Source: Cristatella mucedo
Taxonomy: Eukaryota > Bryozoa > Phylactolaemata > Cristatellidae
Direction: 5' to 3'
NCBI GenBank assembly: GCA_009760855.2
Contig: WPIO01000024.1
Location: 984,501 to 1,048,500, forward strand
Length of the DNA: 64,000 nucleotides
Positions 14,201 through 23,480 of the stretch are shown here, in pieces. The notes beneath the pieces were generated by a model, which was not told where the DNA came from, made no database searches, and saw only the letters and a list, made by a program, of their open reading frames with translations. How positions within the stretch are numbered: the first letter of the stretch is position 1; the number at the start of each line of letters is the position of its first letter. The position numbers and the translations under genes are program-made.

Positions 14201-17200
14201 GGGTCTACCGTGGCTTTTAAGCCAAGTGAATGCGAAACCCTAATTAAGAAACTCTTTCGATGTCTTGCCTTGACTCCTTGTTGTCGCTCCAGTCGTCTAT
14301 TCTACAGTCGTCCAGTCGTCGCTATTATTATGTATGCCTCTAATTGTCTCTATGTTCCGTCTCAGCGATTCTCCGTGTCAGTCCGTGCTATCCATTATTC
14401 TTCGTTTCGAGAGACGCTCGCATATCTTTTTGGCCATTAACTCGTACTGGAAGCCTTGAAGACTTTACTGTTCGATATAGGAAGCTTTCTTCAAGCATTC
14501 AAGCCATTCAAAAAAAAATTTTCAAAGCCCCTAGAAATAAATTGTGTCTCTGAGGGCGCTTTATCGAGGCTATTCTTATTATATTATTATTATGAATATT
14601 AAGCTAAAACTTACCTGTTCCTCCCAGGCTTTACTTCGTCCACGTGAATTTTCGTTTGTATGCTTGAGCTTGCTGAAATTGTGCACGAATCACTAAGCAA
14701 TTGGCATGCTTCCCTTACAGCACACTAAAGGCCTAGAAAGAGGTATGGTTCTTTAGGGGCGGCATATAAATATCTTCAATATGATTATCACTATTAACTA
14801 AGAAATATATACGGTTTCGTCGATTTACTAGCAGAAATGCCAAGGTAACCTAAAAGCATATACTTCTAGTAAATATATCTGTGCTCAAACTAATTCAAAC
14901 CCGCGAGCGCACAAACACACACACGGACGCATTCACACAAGGACGCACACACGTACGCGTGGTGCACACATGACAGCATGCGCACGAGCGGCCATAGCCC
15001 AGAGGTAAGGGGCTCCCACTTCACGACCTAGGCAATCTACTATTTCCCAACGCAAGTGGAGATCATAGTCATTAAGGTTCTTTTTTCGCTTTTTAAATGA
15101 GTTTGTACGATCTTTTAACGCGCGTGTTTTACTTTGAGCAGCCACTAATGGAAAATGTCAGCCTCTTCCATCCAATCCTGAAAGCAGCACCTGTCCGGGA
15201 CAGCGGCAGCGGCAGCGGCTGCAAAGGCTTCAATTTCACCCGAGGCGGCTGCTTTCCCGATCTTCGTCAGCTGCGCGCGCTTTCAGACGCGACCGCGATT
15301 CAATTCTAATTTGCCTCCGGTCGTCCAATGACGTTTGTCGTTTTCTCGTCACGCGAACACATGTCTCCAATCATGCCAATTTTTGACACGCGGGCGCACA
15401 AGCGATCTTGCGACTTGCTAATGTAGCTTCAGGGCTCGAACGTGCTAGTGGACATCGGATAAAACAAGCGTTAGACACTAAAGTTTTGCTGATTTTGCAG
15501 CCTCGTTTGTGTGGCGGCAGAAGTGCTGTCTTTCTGTAGCACGAGGCGCCCCCCCCCGTCGTTGCGCTCTGGTTTCGGATGCTCGAAGAGTCAGTAAATC
15601 CAAGAGCCAGTAATCGCATGCTCATTTTCCCTTTGTGCTCATCCTGCAGGTTGTGCATGCACTGCATATCCAGTGCATGTCTACCACGGTTCGCGAGTCA
15701 CGTATCACCTTAAAATCCCCAGCATTAATCACTTGACATCTGCTTGTTGCCTGCTGCTTGAGGTTGCTATCGCAAGTCATCTGTTCATGCTTTTTATGTA
15801 GCGTCTGTAAATGGCCTAGAAAGAGATTCAGTTCTTTGAGGGTGCTATACAAATGCATTATTATTATTACTATTACTATAGTAATCTGAGTGCTGCTCCA
15901 AAACGATACTTGCCATTAAATAGGCGCATTACCTCCTATGTCAAGTGGGCCTACTTTCTTGCTTCGCGTCTAGATTAATGCAATTCCCTTCATTCAAGAA
16001 TGCTACCCTGTGCGCTTATTAATCTGCAACGGATGCAAAATTCGACACCTGATCTATCTGTCAGCAATCTGATCTGTCGCCAACGGCGTACCTTCCAAAT
16101 CACATCACTTCTATCAGAGCTACACTGGCTTCATATCAAGTATCGAATCGATTTCAAGATCCTCTCTCTTTCCTACACGGTGATTACTCGCTTGAAGCGG
16201 CCTCCCTATCTGACCTCGTTGCTCCGCCAGTCACGCGCTCCTCTAGCCAGGGTTCTTACGAACTAGCCGCCCCGGATGTCTTCCTGCACACTTGTCTCGC
16301 CCACTTGTCTATGCACGTTACTTTTGCCCTTTCCTCCTGAGCAGAGCCTCGGCTGCAGCCGCGATCGCGAGGCAGCCCCGCCCGTAAGTCTGGGAAAGGC
16401 AGGCTAACCGAATTAGCGGATCGTCGAGGCGTCACGTGAGGCGGGCGTGCTGCGAGTGCCAAGCTCCGGTGAGCTCCGCCGAGCTCTGCGAACGGGTAGG
16501 AGCAGGTGGGCGTCTGAGCCCGCTGCGACTGAACCAGACCATGCGGGCAGGCCCGACCTCTGACCGTCGAACGCATGCCCGCAGGTTGGCAACGTGGCCG
16601 CCACTTAGGGAATGCAGAGGGCCGCGGCGCTGCAGCCGGATCCATGCAGACGCGGTTAGAAGAAAGGCCGTCGTCGAAACCGCTCGTTCCAAAGCCCTGA
16701 CCGGAAGGAAGGCAGCCCTGACCGGAAGGAAGACAGCCCTGACCGGAAGAAAGACAGCCCTGACCGGAAAAAAGGCAGCCCTGGCTGGAAAGAAGGAGCC
16801 CCTGAGCGGCCTGCCGGTTTCCGCCCGATCGTGCACTCCGGTCCTCTATGGACAATGAATTAGCTGCTCTATTCCTCCGCTTACAGACCGTTGGCGACAG
16901 AATCTTTTGCTCTGCAGGTCCCAGACTGTGTGACGGACTTCCGCGATTCTTACGCAGCGACATCGACTCTCCTGCTTCTATCTGCGGCACATCCTTTCCA
17001 GTCGTCCTGAGCTGCTACTTCCATGCTACTCACTTACTCGACTGCCCTGCTGACTCTGAAGCTGTGCTGCTCACTTTCTCTGTGCTGCGTCAGACGAAGT
17101 CTACTGTCGAACGAAGTCTACTGACCGAAGTCTACCGAATGCGTGTCGAAAGCCGCTTAGGCTTTGAGTGCGCTCTACAAAACTCTCTCGCGCGTAGCAC

Positions 17201-19316
17201 AGTCACACTGTCTTTGTGGAGCTAGAGACGGAGGAGCTACATTAGATTACTCGAATGACGGTCGTCGAGTCGGCTTCTGCAGGCGGCAGGCAGACACCGA
17301 GTTCCCTTTTTCGGTTTTCCTCTTCGCTGCTCGTCCTTCGGCCGCCGCAAGCCGCAAGTCGCAGGAAGGACGTCGCTTCGACGGCGTCCTGGTCATTCGT
17401 GAGCTGCTCAAGCTCTCAACGCGTCCTGCTAGACCGGTTCTTTTGAAAGCTGCTTCCTCCTTCGTGAGGCTTCCGAGTATTTAGCTTCCATGTCTTTAGC
17501 GGCGGTTAACTGCAGCGGCGGCCGAAGCGAGGAGGAGGAGGAGCAGACTCTCGGCCCCTTAGATAATCAACTGGACACTTCTAACACGAAAGGGTGCAAA
17601 GCCAAAAGTGCACTTCTTCAATGTAAGCTGCAAATGTGAAGTAAGCGTCCGCGATTGAACGGCCCAATTTAAAATTGATGCAGAATAGCCGTGGATGCCA
17701 TCACTCCCGCTTGCAGTAAAGGGTAGTAAAGGCTCGCTCGCTCGCTCGCTGAAAGACTCGAGCATGCGATCCGCGAGGGTCACGATGTGCGAGCACCTCA
17801 ACCCTGGGCAAAGACCCGTGTGACTAGAAGCACGTGACTAGAAGCACATTCACACAGGTGCGAGCTGCTAAAGAGGTTGCTAAAGACGCTCCACGGCGCT
17901 GAATCGGCCAGCGAAGTGAGATGCACGCACTGCAGGACTGGAGCACACGACTTCGGGATCGAGGTCGTAAAAAGCAATCGCCTTACCTAGTGTGCCATCG
18001 CGGCTCACCAGCGATTCCGAGAGTGGCGTGCAATGGACGCGCAATTCTACTGCGGGCTCAGCAAAGCGAGTCCGCAGGCAGCGAGCTGCAAGCGGAAGCA
18101 GAAGAGTGGCCGTCGCAGGAGCCAGTCGCTCCCGCTCGAAGCGGAAAGAAACTCAGCACTGCCCAATAGCGCTGCCGTGGGACCCTCGACTCAAACGAAA
18201 TCTCGCACCGACGCTGCACCCTGACAAGCCGCCAATCGCAGATGCGCTCCTTGCGACGGCGAAAGACGTCAACGAGTGGTCGCCATTTGCTTAAATGGCT
18301 CGCGAATGCCAGTCGTCGTGAGCTAGCGCGTTGGCCGCTTCGTTCAATTAGCGCGAGCTCGTCACCGCTGCGCCGAGTTCGTCGCTCTGACCTTCATCGC
18401 ACTGGCTCTTGCGTCAATGACTTTAGTTAAATCGGCCACCGTTCGGCGTCTGCCGGTCACTGTGCTCCTTTCCGACCGTGAGCGGCCTCTCGTAGTTCGA
18501 GAGCCAACTCTGCAGCCAACTTGCTGCGCGGTCGGTCGGTCGGCGCCTTCTTCCACTCGCTGGAAACCTCGCCAGCCGGACCGCCAGGCTCCGCCGCGCC
18601 AGCATCCTTAATGCTTCTATATATATATATATATATTTCCTTTCTGCTATCCGGCGCTTCTTCAGTCGCTTTCTCGCCGCTTCCGCTGCTAGGGATGGGA
18701 AGGCTTTAGTTTGGTTCTCGCTGCAGCCTGCGGTCTCCTTTGCGGTTCTCCTTCATCTTTTTCTCCTCTTTTCTCCTTTTCGCTTTGGCGAAAAGCGTCC
18801 GCGACGGTCGGCCTCTCTCAGACTGAATGCGGCCGCTTGATAAAATGACAGGTCAGCGATCACTATCCTGTGGAAGTGGCTCTGTCCGGAAAGCCGAACG
18901 TCGCCTTGCAGCAGCAGTTCTCGGCGACGCTCTCGCTCTCGGTCAAAAGCAGCTGGCCGTCTGCAGCGGCGGCCTTGACTGCGCTGAGGAAGGCGACGGC
19001 CACGCCGCTCGGCGGACAAGCCGTCGGCTACCGGATCTGGGAGTCTTCATACGGCGGCAACGTCACGGTCTACGCAAGGCGAGCTCAGGTTTCCGACGTC
19101 ACATCCACCGTAGAGCAGTTTGCCGCGAGCTTCCCAGGCGTCGTTAATGACGGCACGAGAGCGATGCTGCTCGGCTACTTCCGGTCAAGCGACGCCATGC
19201 AGAGGCCGTTCGTGCACGGCCTGCAGCCGCCGCAGCCATTGACATTTGATGTCACGATCAGCTGCGCCCTCAACGAGATGATATGCTCGGTGGCTGTGGA
19301 CAGTCGCGTGCACTGA
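1095..19316 (+). CDS. DNase I family secreted endonuclease with N- and C-terminal extensions (8 exons)
   Basis: Exons 1095-1460, 2223-2311, 5152-5232, 5500-5600, 9642-9754, 13155-13348, 13440-13533 and 18852-19316 join in phase to 1503 nt (500 residues plus stop). DNase I hydrolyses DNA with Ca2+/Mg2+ help, usually outside the cell. Residues 1-22 look like a signal peptide. Residues about 23-95 are an Ala/Pro/Ser-rich linker. The nuclease domain runs from about 96 (LLIGSFNAQIFG) to 355. Visible active-site landmarks are E134 in LLQEIRD, H223 in IHAEP, D270 and N272 in GDFNADC, D314 in CAYDR and H350 in SDHYPVEV. C275 and C311 match the conserved disulfide of the family. The family is normally about 280 residues, so the last roughly 140 residues are an extra domain I do not recognise. 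Intron 6 appears to use a GC donor. The two ATGs at the start (residues 1 and 5) both fit; the first was taken. The family call is firm; the exact start and the linker are less so. Confidence 0.88.
1461..2222. other. DNase I-like intron 1
   Basis: GC-rich intron sequence with open frames by chance. No repeat or RNA gene recognised. Confidence 0.5.
2223..2311 (+). CDS. DNase I-like exon 2
   Basis: Preceded by a TTTGCAG acceptor. It encodes SRYDIMLLQEIRD, carrying the catalytic Glu (residue 134). It ends in phase 2 before GTGAGG. Confidence 0.88.
2312..5151. other. DNase I-like intron 2
   Basis: Holds a LINE-A 3' remnant (3727-3785, - strand), an AT-rich middle part and a GC-rich right end with CA/CG-rich simple sequence near 4415-4470. 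A direct duplication (GGCCTCCACTCTTC) lies near 4946-4977. No exon supported. Confidence 0.45.
3727..3785 (-). mobile_element. LINE-A 3' end remnant
   Basis: (AAT)n followed by the complement of the LINE-A tail (GCACCCTTAGAGAACTGAAT). Confidence 0.75.
5152..5232 (+). CDS. DNase I-like exon 3
   Basis: Acceptor TTGTAG, donor GTAAGT. It encodes PYGMVVSARLGRTSSKEQYA, matching the family segment that reads roughly YVVSEPLGR..YKE.Y. Phase 2 in and out. Confidence 0.85.
5285..5440 (-). mobile_element. Diverged SINE-2 copy
   Basis: Reverse complement carries a B-box-like GGGTTTGAGTCCTGC and the GACCCGGCTCGCGGGTTTGA neighbourhood seen in SINE-2. The tail region AGGCTGCTAATGCAG is diverged. It lies in DNase intron 3. 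Confidence 0.5.
5500..5600 (+). CDS. DNase I-like exon 4
   Basis: Acceptor CGCGCAG, donor GTAACC. It encodes the D-x-x-V...YQFPD...FQREPYTVRFS segment (family: F.REPAIVRF). Ends in phase 1. Confidence 0.85.
6575..6802 (+). mobile_element. LINE-A 3' untranslated fragment
   Basis: Contains the LINE-A signature CTATTTATCACAGCATTTAG, the repeated GCATGCTGCC/CCCTGTGCATGTCACC segment, and the end AAATGTAAAGTGCCTAGCAA. The ATT tail is lost. Confidence 0.75.
6803..6945 (-). mobile_element. LINE-A internal fragment, inverted
   Basis: TTAGCTGAAAGTAGGCCGAG and following bases resemble the antisense LINE-A segment at about 62300-62350. Confidence 0.5.
7575..8455 (+). mobile_element. LINE-B 3' half, truncated and interrupted
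   Basis: Encodes degraded C-terminal LINE protein (SRLDYCNSV, VSPLLKELRWFPVDQRVQ, LSFSSAGPRPWNSLPKF) followed by the LINE-B 3' UTR (GTAACACCCACTTAGTCTTG, then GTTACATTAC). Related to the copy at 54556-56640. It has frameshifts and a nested LINE-A. Confidence 0.8.
8190..8270 (+). mobile_element. 5'-truncated LINE-A inserted into LINE-B, with target-site duplication
   Basis: 81 bp of LINE-A 3' end (AAAGCGCCTAGAAAGAGATT ... ATT repeats) is flanked by the 9-bp direct repeat ATTACCTCA at 8181-8189 and 8271-8279. LINE-B sequence resumes immediately after. Confidence 0.85.
8426..8535. repeat. 110-bp near-perfect palindrome at the end of LINE-B
   Basis: Arms 8426-8480 and 8481-8535 are reverse complements over 55 bases with one mismatch and no spacer. 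The left arm is the LINE-B terminus (TTTGTGGGTTTACAGACGAA ... GTTACATTAC) plus about 20 further bases. Confidence 0.9.
9642..9754 (+). CDS. DNase I-like exon 5
   Basis: Acceptor CCCGCAG, donor GTAAGC. It encodes DFAIMAIHAEPTDAVNE with the catalytic His (residue 223), then the helix LVDVYEAVRRHM. Ends in phase 0. Confidence 0.88.
10083..10123. repeat. Inverted repeat, 17-bp arms
   Basis: AGGTCGCAGGTCGGCTC at 10083-10099 and its exact complement at 10107-10123, with a 7-base loop. Confidence 0.85.
10170..10250 (+). mobile_element. LINE-A 3' end remnant
   Basis: AAAGTGTCTAGAAAGAGGTC, then the stem partner GGGTGCTATACAAAT and an AT-rich tail. Confidence 0.7.
10927..11060 (-). mobile_element. 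LINE-A 3' end
   Basis: AATAATACTAATACATTTGT then the complement of the tail motif and of the internal segment (GGAAGCACGATCAAATGGTT). Confidence 0.8.
11945..12616 (+). mobile_element. LINE-A, 5'-truncated copy with C-terminal coding part
   Basis: Reads as the end of an L2/CR1-like polyprotein: SCHITPLLADLHWLPVRQR, LTFRSLHSMAPAYLSDILPH, APKAWNSLPT, LTTFKRNLKT. The 3' UTR and an (ATT)n tail follow. The typical FK..LKT ending of LINE ORF2 is intact, but the upstream frame is broken. Confidence 0.88.
13155..13348 (+). CDS. DNase I-like exon 6
   Basis: It encodes VLIAGDFNADC and RFSWLIGDCEDTTATDTDC-AYDR, including metal/phosphate-contacting residues and both disulfide cysteines. The acceptor was placed at CTTTCGAG because it is the nearest AG in phase. 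The donor is AG|GCGAGT, a GC-type site; it is the only site that keeps frame with exon 7. Confidence 0.8.
13440..13533 (+). CDS. DNase I-like exon 7
   Basis: Acceptor GCTGTAG, donor GTAAGC. It encodes LVAAGSRLPLAVIPGTAKPY and the following 11 residues, aligning with the family segment RIVVAG. Ends in phase 0 and joins directly to the SDHYPVEV exon. Confidence 0.78.
13722..13840 (-). mobile_element. LINE-A 3' end
   Basis: ATAATAATAATA tail then the complement of the stem motif (GCCCGCAGAGAACTCATTCT) and GGAAGCACGATCGCATGGTT. Confidence 0.78.
14511..14595 (+). mobile_element. LINE-A 3' end remnant
   Basis: CAAAGCCCCTAGAAATAAAT, GAGGGCGCTTTATCGAGGC and a TATTATTATTAT tail. Confidence 0.72.
14716..14800 (+). 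mobile_element. LINE-A 3' end remnant
   Basis: AAAGGCCTAGAAAGAGGTAT, GGGGCGGCATATAAAT and an AT-rich tail. Confidence 0.65.
15790..15880 (+). mobile_element. LINE-A 3' end remnant
   Basis: AAATGGCCTAGAAAGAGATT, GAGGGTGCTATACAAATGCA and ATTATTATTACTATT tail. Confidence 0.75.
16000..17240 (+). mobile_element. LINE-B copy interrupted by a GC-rich block
   Basis: The left part (about 16000-16260) encodes QITSLLSELHWLHIKYRIDF. The right part (about 16846-17240) encodes the LINE-B end (MDNELAALFLRLQTVGD, FPVVLSCYFHATH) and its 3' UTR. In the copy at 56 kb these parts are nearly adjacent, so about 580 bp (16262-16845) looks inserted. Confidence 0.7.
16694..16810. repeat. 21-bp minisatellite, about 5.5 units
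   Basis: Units start at 16694, 16715, 16736, 16757, 16778 and 16799. The core is GCCCTGACCGGAAGGAAG followed by RCA, with degeneration toward the right. The unit is a multiple of three, so both strands stay open, but no protein is implied. Confidence 0.85.
17925..18010 (-). mobile_element. SINE-2 head fragment
   Basis: Reverse complement reads GATGGCACACTAGGTAAGGC then GCGATTGCTTTTTACGACCT, the tRNA-like head of SINE-2. Tail missing. Confidence 0.7.
18852..19316 (+). CDS. DNase I-like exon 8 with novel C-terminal domain
   Basis: Acceptor ATGACAG. It opens with VSDHYPVEV, the hallmark C-terminal motif with catalytic His 350, then continues for about 140 residues to TGA at 19314. The tail has alternating hydrophobic strands (FSATLSLSV, YRIWESSYGGNVTVYARR, LTFDVTISC), suggesting a beta-rich domain. 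I do not recognise it. Confidence 0.85.
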   Translation, partial: VSDHYPVEVALSGKPNVALQQQFSATLSLSVKSSWPSAAAALTALRKATATPLGGQAVGYRIWESSYGGNVTVYARRAQVSDVTSTVEQFAASFPGVVNDGTRAMLLGYFRSSDAMQRPFVHGLQPPQPLTFDVTISCALNEMICSVAVDSRVH

Positions 19317-19716
19317 CTGCGGCGGGCGCTCTCGCGAAGTTAGTGCAGGCGGAGCTTGAATAGAGTGAACGCTGCGGTCCAAGCGAGCGACGCCGTTTTT
19401 TTTCTTTCGCAATGAGAGACGCGCCATCCTCCGTCGCTTCATGAAATCGGGTGGACATCGTTTAAAAACGATTAACCTCGCGTCTGGGGCGTCCGATGAA
19501 TACGCTACTTCAGCGTTTTGCTTTCATCTACTTAAGCGAATGACTCTCTCAGAAACGCTCAGCCATATCTCACTGCCTAAACGACTGTTAAGAAGAGGAG
19601 TAAGTGTGGGTCTGACTCGACGGCCGCAACGCGAAAAGTACCGCGAGCAACAGCACTGCGACAAAATCAGTCGACAGGAAAATATTCAAGTGGCAAATTC
19701 CAAGTCAGTCTCCCCT

Positions 19717-19870
19717 GCCGAGCTGGTTTGGTCCAGCGGTTAAGGTGCTCGCCCCGACCAAGGTCAGGCTGAGATCGTGGGCTCGAGCCCCGAGGCATAT
19801 GTGAAGCGCCTGAATAGAGATTAAGTTATCTTGGGACGCTATACAAATGAGTAATTTATTATATATATTA
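19717..19870 (+). mobile_element. SINE-1 (tRNA-derived)
   Basis: A-box-like TGGTCCAGCGGTTAAGG and B-box-like GGCTCGAGCCC are spaced as in a tRNA promoter. Then comes GAGGCATATGTGAAGCGCC and the tail GAATAGAGATTAAGTTATCT ... CGCTATACAAATGAGT. The tail is shared with LINE-A, implying LINE-A mobilises it. Confidence 0.85.
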
Positions 19871-20934
19871 TATATATTCTTAGTGCTGCATCTCCGGTCA
19901 GCAAAGAGCAACAAACAGGAAACGTACGAACGGCATGTCAGAGGTCAGCTTCTCCGACTGCGTCGCATATTAAAGCTCGGCTTCTCCTATCTCTATCCTT
20001 TGAGCGCTCTAAACCCCCCCCGCGAGCATCAATTCTCGAATGACCAAGATGGCGCGATCATGAAGCTGCCAATAATCCATAATTGACTAACTTGCGGTTT
20101 ACCGGTCAAATGCCCTCCTATCACCGCCACACGAGCGCCAAGACGCACGCTAGGTGCTGCGTAGAGGGGGAATTCGTTTCACACTTACCCAAATCTAAAC
20201 GACCATTACTAGTCGTCGAGCTGAACGCTTTAAGTATGCATTCCACCACAACTCAAGTAAGCAACTAATTACGCGTAGTCGTACGCGCGAAGCTCATTGC
20301 CTCTGCTAATGTTGGCCAGTCCGCCGCGGCGGTTCTTAGTAGCCAAACAAATTAAAAAGACGCAAAAGGACAGTGTTATTTCTACATCCTCTTTAAAGAG
20401 TAATTATATCTTTTCATAGCCCCAATCGTATTCCGCTCGTACCTTTCAAAGTGGCACTTAATGGAGTTGGTCCGCATTGAAGCTTGTTCCCGATGGATCA
20501 AAGCAAGATCGATTAAATCCTCGGGATTCGCTTGGAGTACGTCCCAAGGCTATGGCGTCAGCTCTGGACGCGCGGCACTAAGGTTATGTTTGAATTCGGC
20601 GAAAAAACAACAGTAGTTTGTGGCGGTATCTTGTAACATGAAACTCTTTTGAACTTTTTGCACTGGACCGACCTGCTCTTATCTGCGACCGTCGAGCGCC
20701 ACTTATCGGACGGCCGGTTTGCAGTCTCGGCACCTGAGCGCACCTCCCCAAAAGACGGCGCTTAAGCGGCGCGCCTGCAGCGCCCCGTTGGCCTTCGTGG
20801 CCGTGTAGCCCCTTCCCTGAGGCTATCGGGCTTTCAGGTAGGAGGGGCTGGGATTTAGCTTGTCGGGCAGTGCGCCGTCTGCTTGCAGCTTTGAGGCGTT
20901 CCTCTACACTGGGCGGGGGGGCGGGTTCTCACGC

Positions 20935-21115
20935 TTCCTTTGCAACAAATGTAAAATGCCAAGAAAGAGAGTGGGCTTTTTGAGTGCGCTGTAACATACG
21001 TATCATTATTAGTACTACTATTACTAATAGTATTGATATTATTAATTGTATTAGTATTATATTAGTATTATTATTATGTATTAGTATTATATTATTTTGT
21101 ATTAGTATTACCAAT
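20935..21115 (+). mobile_element. LINE-A 3' end with long degenerate ATT tail
   Basis: TTTGCAACAAATGTAAAATG, AGAAAGAGAGTGGGCTTT, then about 110 bp of degenerate ATT/AGT repeats. Confidence 0.72.
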
Positions 21116-21477
21116 TAATGTTTACTCATTATTAGTTTTGCTACTGCTTTGCCAGCTATGATTGATCGAATGTGAAATGAGATGCCCAGGACTAAGAAAG
21201 TCCCAGACAGGCATGCAGAAGCCTACTTCATCATCCACACACACAATAATGAACGCTTTCACACAGTACACTATTGACCTAGTCCTAATTATTTGCATGA
21301 GCACTTAGCAAAGTGCTCATGCTGGTTTCTGACAAACCTCTCCACGCCACGTCAGTCAACTGTCGCTATTCTCTTACTTTCCACTAACATACATGTAAAC
21401 TGAACTACGAGCTGTAAGACACCCGCACTGTGATATTTCTATGGATACTCAATCGCAGCGTAGTTTTCACTAAACCT

Positions 21478-21660
21478 TATAATAATAATAATAATGCACT
21501 TGATAAACCACCCTCAGAGAACTAAATCTCTTTCTAGGCGCTTTACATTGGCTGCAAAGGGAAATGCAATTGAATGGTGAGTAATAGCATGCTTGATAAA
21601 CAACATGAATAACATGGTTAGGGGTGGCATGCACAGGGTCAGCATGCAAATGTGGTTAGT
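21478..21660 (-). mobile_element. LINE-A 3' end
   Basis: ATAATAATAATAATGCACTT, GAACTAAATCTCTTTCTAGG and the internal segment ATGGTTAGGGGTGGCATGCA on the complementary strand. Confidence 0.82.
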
Positions 21661-21664
21661 GGCA

Positions 21665-22250
21665 GCATAACAATAATAATAATACATTTGTATAGCGCCC
21701 TCTGAGAACTTTATCTCTTTCTTGGCACTACAGATGCTGTAGAGTAAACATGATGATACGATTAGCAATAGCATGCACGCACAATGTCAACAACGACAGC
21801 CTGGTCAGTGGTTAAATGCACTGGGTCAACATGTAAATTTGGTAGCGGCAGCATGCACAGCGTCAGCCCGAATAAGTACACGAAGGACGAATTACGAGGA
21901 CTCGTAGCGACCGCTGGCTAGCCAATCGCTTGCCAGCTGCGAGGCCAATCCATCTCGAGGTCAGTCAAGCCGAACCCACATCCATCTTGTTTGGCAGACA
22001 AAGGACACTTCGCTCCCGCCGCTTGGGCTAACCGGACGCATCCTATTCTGCCTGCCGTTCGCCCTGACCGGGCCTCTTCTCCGTGTCTCTCTCGTGCGTT
22101 GGCTGAATAAATAGTCACACCCTGACCATGCGTTGTTAACAACCATCAATGAATACACACGATAACAGATCCAGTAAATGCTGTGACAGATAGGTGCGTG
22201 TTTAGCTTCTTTTTTAAATGTCCTCAAGCTGAGGGATGTCTGCTCAGTCT
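21665..22250 (-). mobile_element. Second LINE-A copy, interrupted
   Basis: A new AATAATAATAATACATTTGT tail starts at about 21670 inside the previous copy. LINE-A sequence continues to about 21897 and again at about 22133-22250 (CCAGTAAATGCTGTGACAGA). The 235 bp between do not match LINE-A. Confidence 0.7.
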
Positions 22251-22838
22251 CCCTTCCGACCTGTCATCATTGGTAGAATGCTACAAAACGACATTAGCAG
22301 ACATGCTCTCGAGTTTGCACCTCTGACAAAGCACACCGTGCGAAATCGCCCTGACGGCCGCCTACGGTTTACCGCAGACATTAAACTAGCGAGGTCTGCT
22401 AAGTTTGGCTAGGTCTACTAATTGCCCATAGGCTACTCCGCGAATGCACGAGCGACAGCTCCTTTAACAGGCTTCAGTCGCTACTACTTTCGGTGATAGG
22501 CTTCGGTTACGGACGGATGGACGTGGGCCAAGCTCGGAAAGGCGACAGCGACTAGGTCGGTCGCCTCGCACGGCGGCGCCGCTGACCTTCCACGGGAAGA
22601 GCCGAAACAGACTCTTCCCCGACGCTCGCAAAGAGCCCTTCTTTCTCCATTTCAGAGCGAAACGTCGTCGACGGCTGCAGCAGATCTAGCGGCAGAGCTT
22701 ATATTACGAAATTCCTTGCATTAATTAGATCGTCCATAATTCGTATATCTTGAGAGCAGAATGCACCGGATTGTATTGTTTAGGGGAGACACACAGACAC
22801 ATTCTTGAGATGTTTGGTACGGTATACAATGGTCTTCG

Positions 22839-22840
<2 letters not shown>

Positions 22841-22918
<78 letters not shown>
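22841..22918. repeat. (GA)n microsatellite
   Basis: About 78 bp of uninterrupted GA dinucleotides. Confidence 0.95.
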
Positions 22919-22920
<2 letters not shown>

Positions 22921-23169
22921 GTGCGATTTATTTGATACTGAGCACCTGCTTCATCCTGTTTCTATCGACTTGACAGCTCTTCTGCGACATCTACTTGTTG
23001 CACACAAGCATGGATGAAATTGATTGGCACCGCCCTGTGTTCTGGTCGGCAAACCTACGCTCAAGTGCACATAAATCCTCGCCGTATGGCCACCGCTGCT
23101 GCGCTGGTACATGCGTTCGGGTAATAAGAGGGTTTCTACAAAGCATGGCACACTAACGTTATGCAAAGC

Positions 23170-23480
23170 ACGTTGAAATATTTATGGGCAGCCCAAAAGC
23201 ACATATATGCTGTTGGTATCCGTGCTTATGTTGTGTGATATCGTCCCAGCCTGCTTCTTTATGGCCTATCTTGTCGGGCCAGGCATAAAAGCTACAAGAT
23301 TATGAATTGTATTCTCTGCAGTAACATATTTCACTGAGCCATAATTTTTCTAAAACGTGTTGCCATTGGTGTAGGCCAAACCCTCCGCCTCAATCTCCAG
23401 CCGATATCGCTCCTAAGTAGTTCTCTTAAATTCAAATCCGACGCCTGGCTAGGATGTTGCATCGATTTCAAAAGGTATTG
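23170..23480 (-). mobile_element. Tc1/mariner transposase remnant
   Basis: The reverse complement at about 23425-23455 reads HPSQASDLN, a decayed form of the WPSQSPDLNPIE motif. The stretch at 23160-23250 matches the start of the better-preserved copy at 58685. No open frame survives. Confidence 0.6.

Larger units (their letters stand above)
13534..18851. other. DNase I-like intron 7
   Basis: Contains LINE-A tails (13722-13840, 14511-14595, 14716-14800, 15790-15880), a LINE-B copy split by a GC-rich block (16000-17240), a 21-bp minisatellite (16694-16810), a SINE-2 fragment (17925-18010) and a short AT run (18617-18636). GC-rich parts at 17240-18600 have no recognised exon. Exon 7 joins exon 8 in phase, so no missing exon is needed here. 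Confidence 0.5.

Noticed and set aside
16256..16990. Long - strand open frame (244 codons) with SGQGCLPSGQG repeats
   Set aside because: It is the complement of the 21-bp minisatellite and GC-rich flank; the unit is a multiple of three, so both strands stay open. It also crosses into LINE-B sequence.
13534..18851. Suspected missing DNase exon between PAVN and SDHYPVEV
   Set aside because: Direct joining is in phase and leaves only about four residues fewer than vertebrate DNase I, so no extra exon is needed.
19717..19800. Possible tRNA gene (A and B boxes)
   Set aside because: No complete cloverleaf; the sequence is repeated with a LINE-like tail, so it is a SINE.
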